Positions 14,999 through 15,825 of a stretch of DNA of 15,825 bases are shown here, piece by piece (the stretch's first letter is position 1; each line of letters opens with the position of its first letter). Source of the DNA: an uncultured Bacteroidota bacterium (GTDB taxonomy: Bacteria > Bacteroidota > Bacteroidia > Chitinophagales > Chitinophagaceae). The notes under the pieces are model-generated. The model was not told the DNA's origin, ran no database searches, and saw only the letters and a program-made list of their open reading frames with translations. A program made the translations under genes and the position numbers. The stretch covers positions 1-15,825 of the forward strand of contig CAMLGR010000109.1 in NCBI GenBank assembly GCA_946479615.1, in the 5' to 3' direction.

Positions 14999-15664
14999 AT
15001 GAACCAGGAAGTTTTTACCAACGTAGATCAATACATCTCCAATTTATTCCGGGATGAGGATGATGCCTTAAAAGCCGTTGAAAAATCAATCACCGATGCA
15101 GGTATTCCACAGATCAGTGTTTCTGCCAACCAGGGAAAATTTTTACAACTTCTTGCCCGTACCTGCAATGCCAAACGAATACTTGAAATAGGCACATTGG
15201 CTGGTTACAGCACCATCTGGATGGCAAGGGCATTACCCGAAAACGGCAAGCTGATCACACTTGAGTATAGCCCGCTGCATGCATCGGTAGCACAAAAAAA
15301 TATCGATCGTGCCGGCTTAAAAGATAAAGTAGAGATTAGAACCGGCAAAGGACTGGACCTGCTGCCGGAACTGGTTAAAGAAAATGCTGCACCTTTCGAT
15401 ATGATCTTTATCGATGCCGATAAGCCTCCCTACACCGAATATTTTGAATGGTCATTAAAGCTCTCGCGTCCGGGAACGCTGATCGTAGCGGATAATGTGA
15501 TCCGCGATGGTAAAGTATTGCTGAAAGAAAGTCCGGATGAAATGGTAGCAGGCGTAAAACGCTTCAATGCTGCCCTGGCGGCCAATGCTGCTGTTGATGC
15601 TACAATTATTCAAACCATAGGAACGAAGGAGTATGATGGGATGGCGCTGGCCGTAGTTAAGTAA
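14999..15664 (+). CDS. Class I SAM-dependent O-methyltransferase (Methyltransf_3 / COMT-like)
   Basis: A 221-residue cytosolic methyltransferase of the catechol-O-methyltransferase-like family. Motif I is E63-I-G-T-L-A-G-Y-S71 (SAM binding), E89 in ITLEYS contacts the ribose, and the metal site is D139-A-D141 (FIDADK) with D165-N166 in VADNVIRDG. All residues for divalent-metal-dependent O-methyl transfer are present. The length of about 220 is typical of the bacterial members, which act on catechols and related phenols; the real substrate is unknown. The start has an A-rich leader and lies just after the promoter. It is the last gene before the right edge. Confidence 0.92.
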   Translation: MNQEVFTNVDQYISNLFRDEDDALKAVEKSITDAGIPQISVSANQGKFLQLLARTCNAKRILEIGTLAGYSTIWMARALPENGKLITLEYSPLHASVAQKNIDRAGLKDKVEIRTGKGLDLLPELVKENAAPFDMIFIDADKPPYTEYFEWSLKLSRPGTLIVADNVIRDGKVLLKESPDEMVAGVKRFNAALAANAAVDATIIQTIGTKEYDGMALAVVK

Positions 15665-15722
15665 CTGGTGCTGGATTTGGTGTTAGGTGTGATTAGTTTA
15701 ATTGATTGGGATTTTACGGCGT

Positions 15723-15770
15723 TATTGGTGTTCTGATTAAATTGTGATAGATGTTGTTAGAACACCAATA
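15723..15770. repeat. Inverted repeat after the O-methyltransferase gene
   Basis: TATTGGTGTTCT (15723-15734) and AGAACACCAATA (15759-15770) are perfectly complementary, with a 24-base loop. It lies 58 bases after the gene stop and could end or protect the transcript. The remaining tail to 15825 holds no gene that I can see. Confidence 0.5.
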
Positions 15771-15825
15771 GGGTCTGCTTAATTAAGTGTGTCATTTTTT
15801 AATAATCGTTCTCCAAAATAGATAT

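Overview
The window looks like a stretch of chromosome from a Bacteroidota bacterium, most likely of the Chitinophagaceae (an inference from protein style, not a database match). Supporting signs are near-absent Shine-Dalgarno sequences, several boxes matching the Bacteroidota -7 promoter consensus TAnnTTTG, a one-chain alpha-beta 2-oxoacid dehydrogenase E1, paired M16 peptidase genes, and a menaquinone gene of the futalosine pathway. Most genes are ordinary housekeeping or envelope genes.

Layout. 1-1030 is the 3' part of a secreted-type serine hydrolase (beta-lactamase fold) cut by the window edge. It is followed by an ABC exporter half-transporter (1107-2882), a large inverted repeat (2885-3004) and a small exported protein (3077-3436). 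Five minus-strand genes then run from 9996 down to 3433: a PDZ-containing retropepsin-like aspartic protease, a catalytic M16 zinc peptidase, its non-catalytic M16 partner, a small YvlD/holin-4-like membrane protein, and a fused branched-chain-type E1 dehydrogenase. The partner M16 gene carries an in-frame TAA at codon 23, while clear family sequence continues in the same frame afterwards, so it is annotated as a pseudogene (possibly a sequencing error). Two look-alike palindromes (6016-6035 and 6100-6119) lie just after it.

From 10242 the plus strand carries mqnC (menaquinone synthesis by the futalosine route) and a DUF3817 membrane protein. An MntA-HepT toxin-antitoxin pair (11830-12448) follows, with its start codon so close to a consensus -7 box that the mRNA should be leaderless. 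About 700 bases without a gene (12449-13159) are built from hairpins and short direct repeats. Two blocks there resemble solo ends of IS21-type insertion sequences with no transposase, which suggests a mobile-element graveyard next to the toxin-antitoxin pair.

The right part holds a DUF6434 protein, an NTF2/SnoaL-like protein (minus strand), a YcxB-like membrane protein translationally coupled to a lipoprotein, and a class I O-methyltransferase, followed by a non-coding tail with an inverted repeat.

I see no clearly new multi-gene system. The observations most worth a second look are the nonsense-interrupted M16 subunit, the paired palindromes beside it, and the repeat-dense region beside mntA-hepT.
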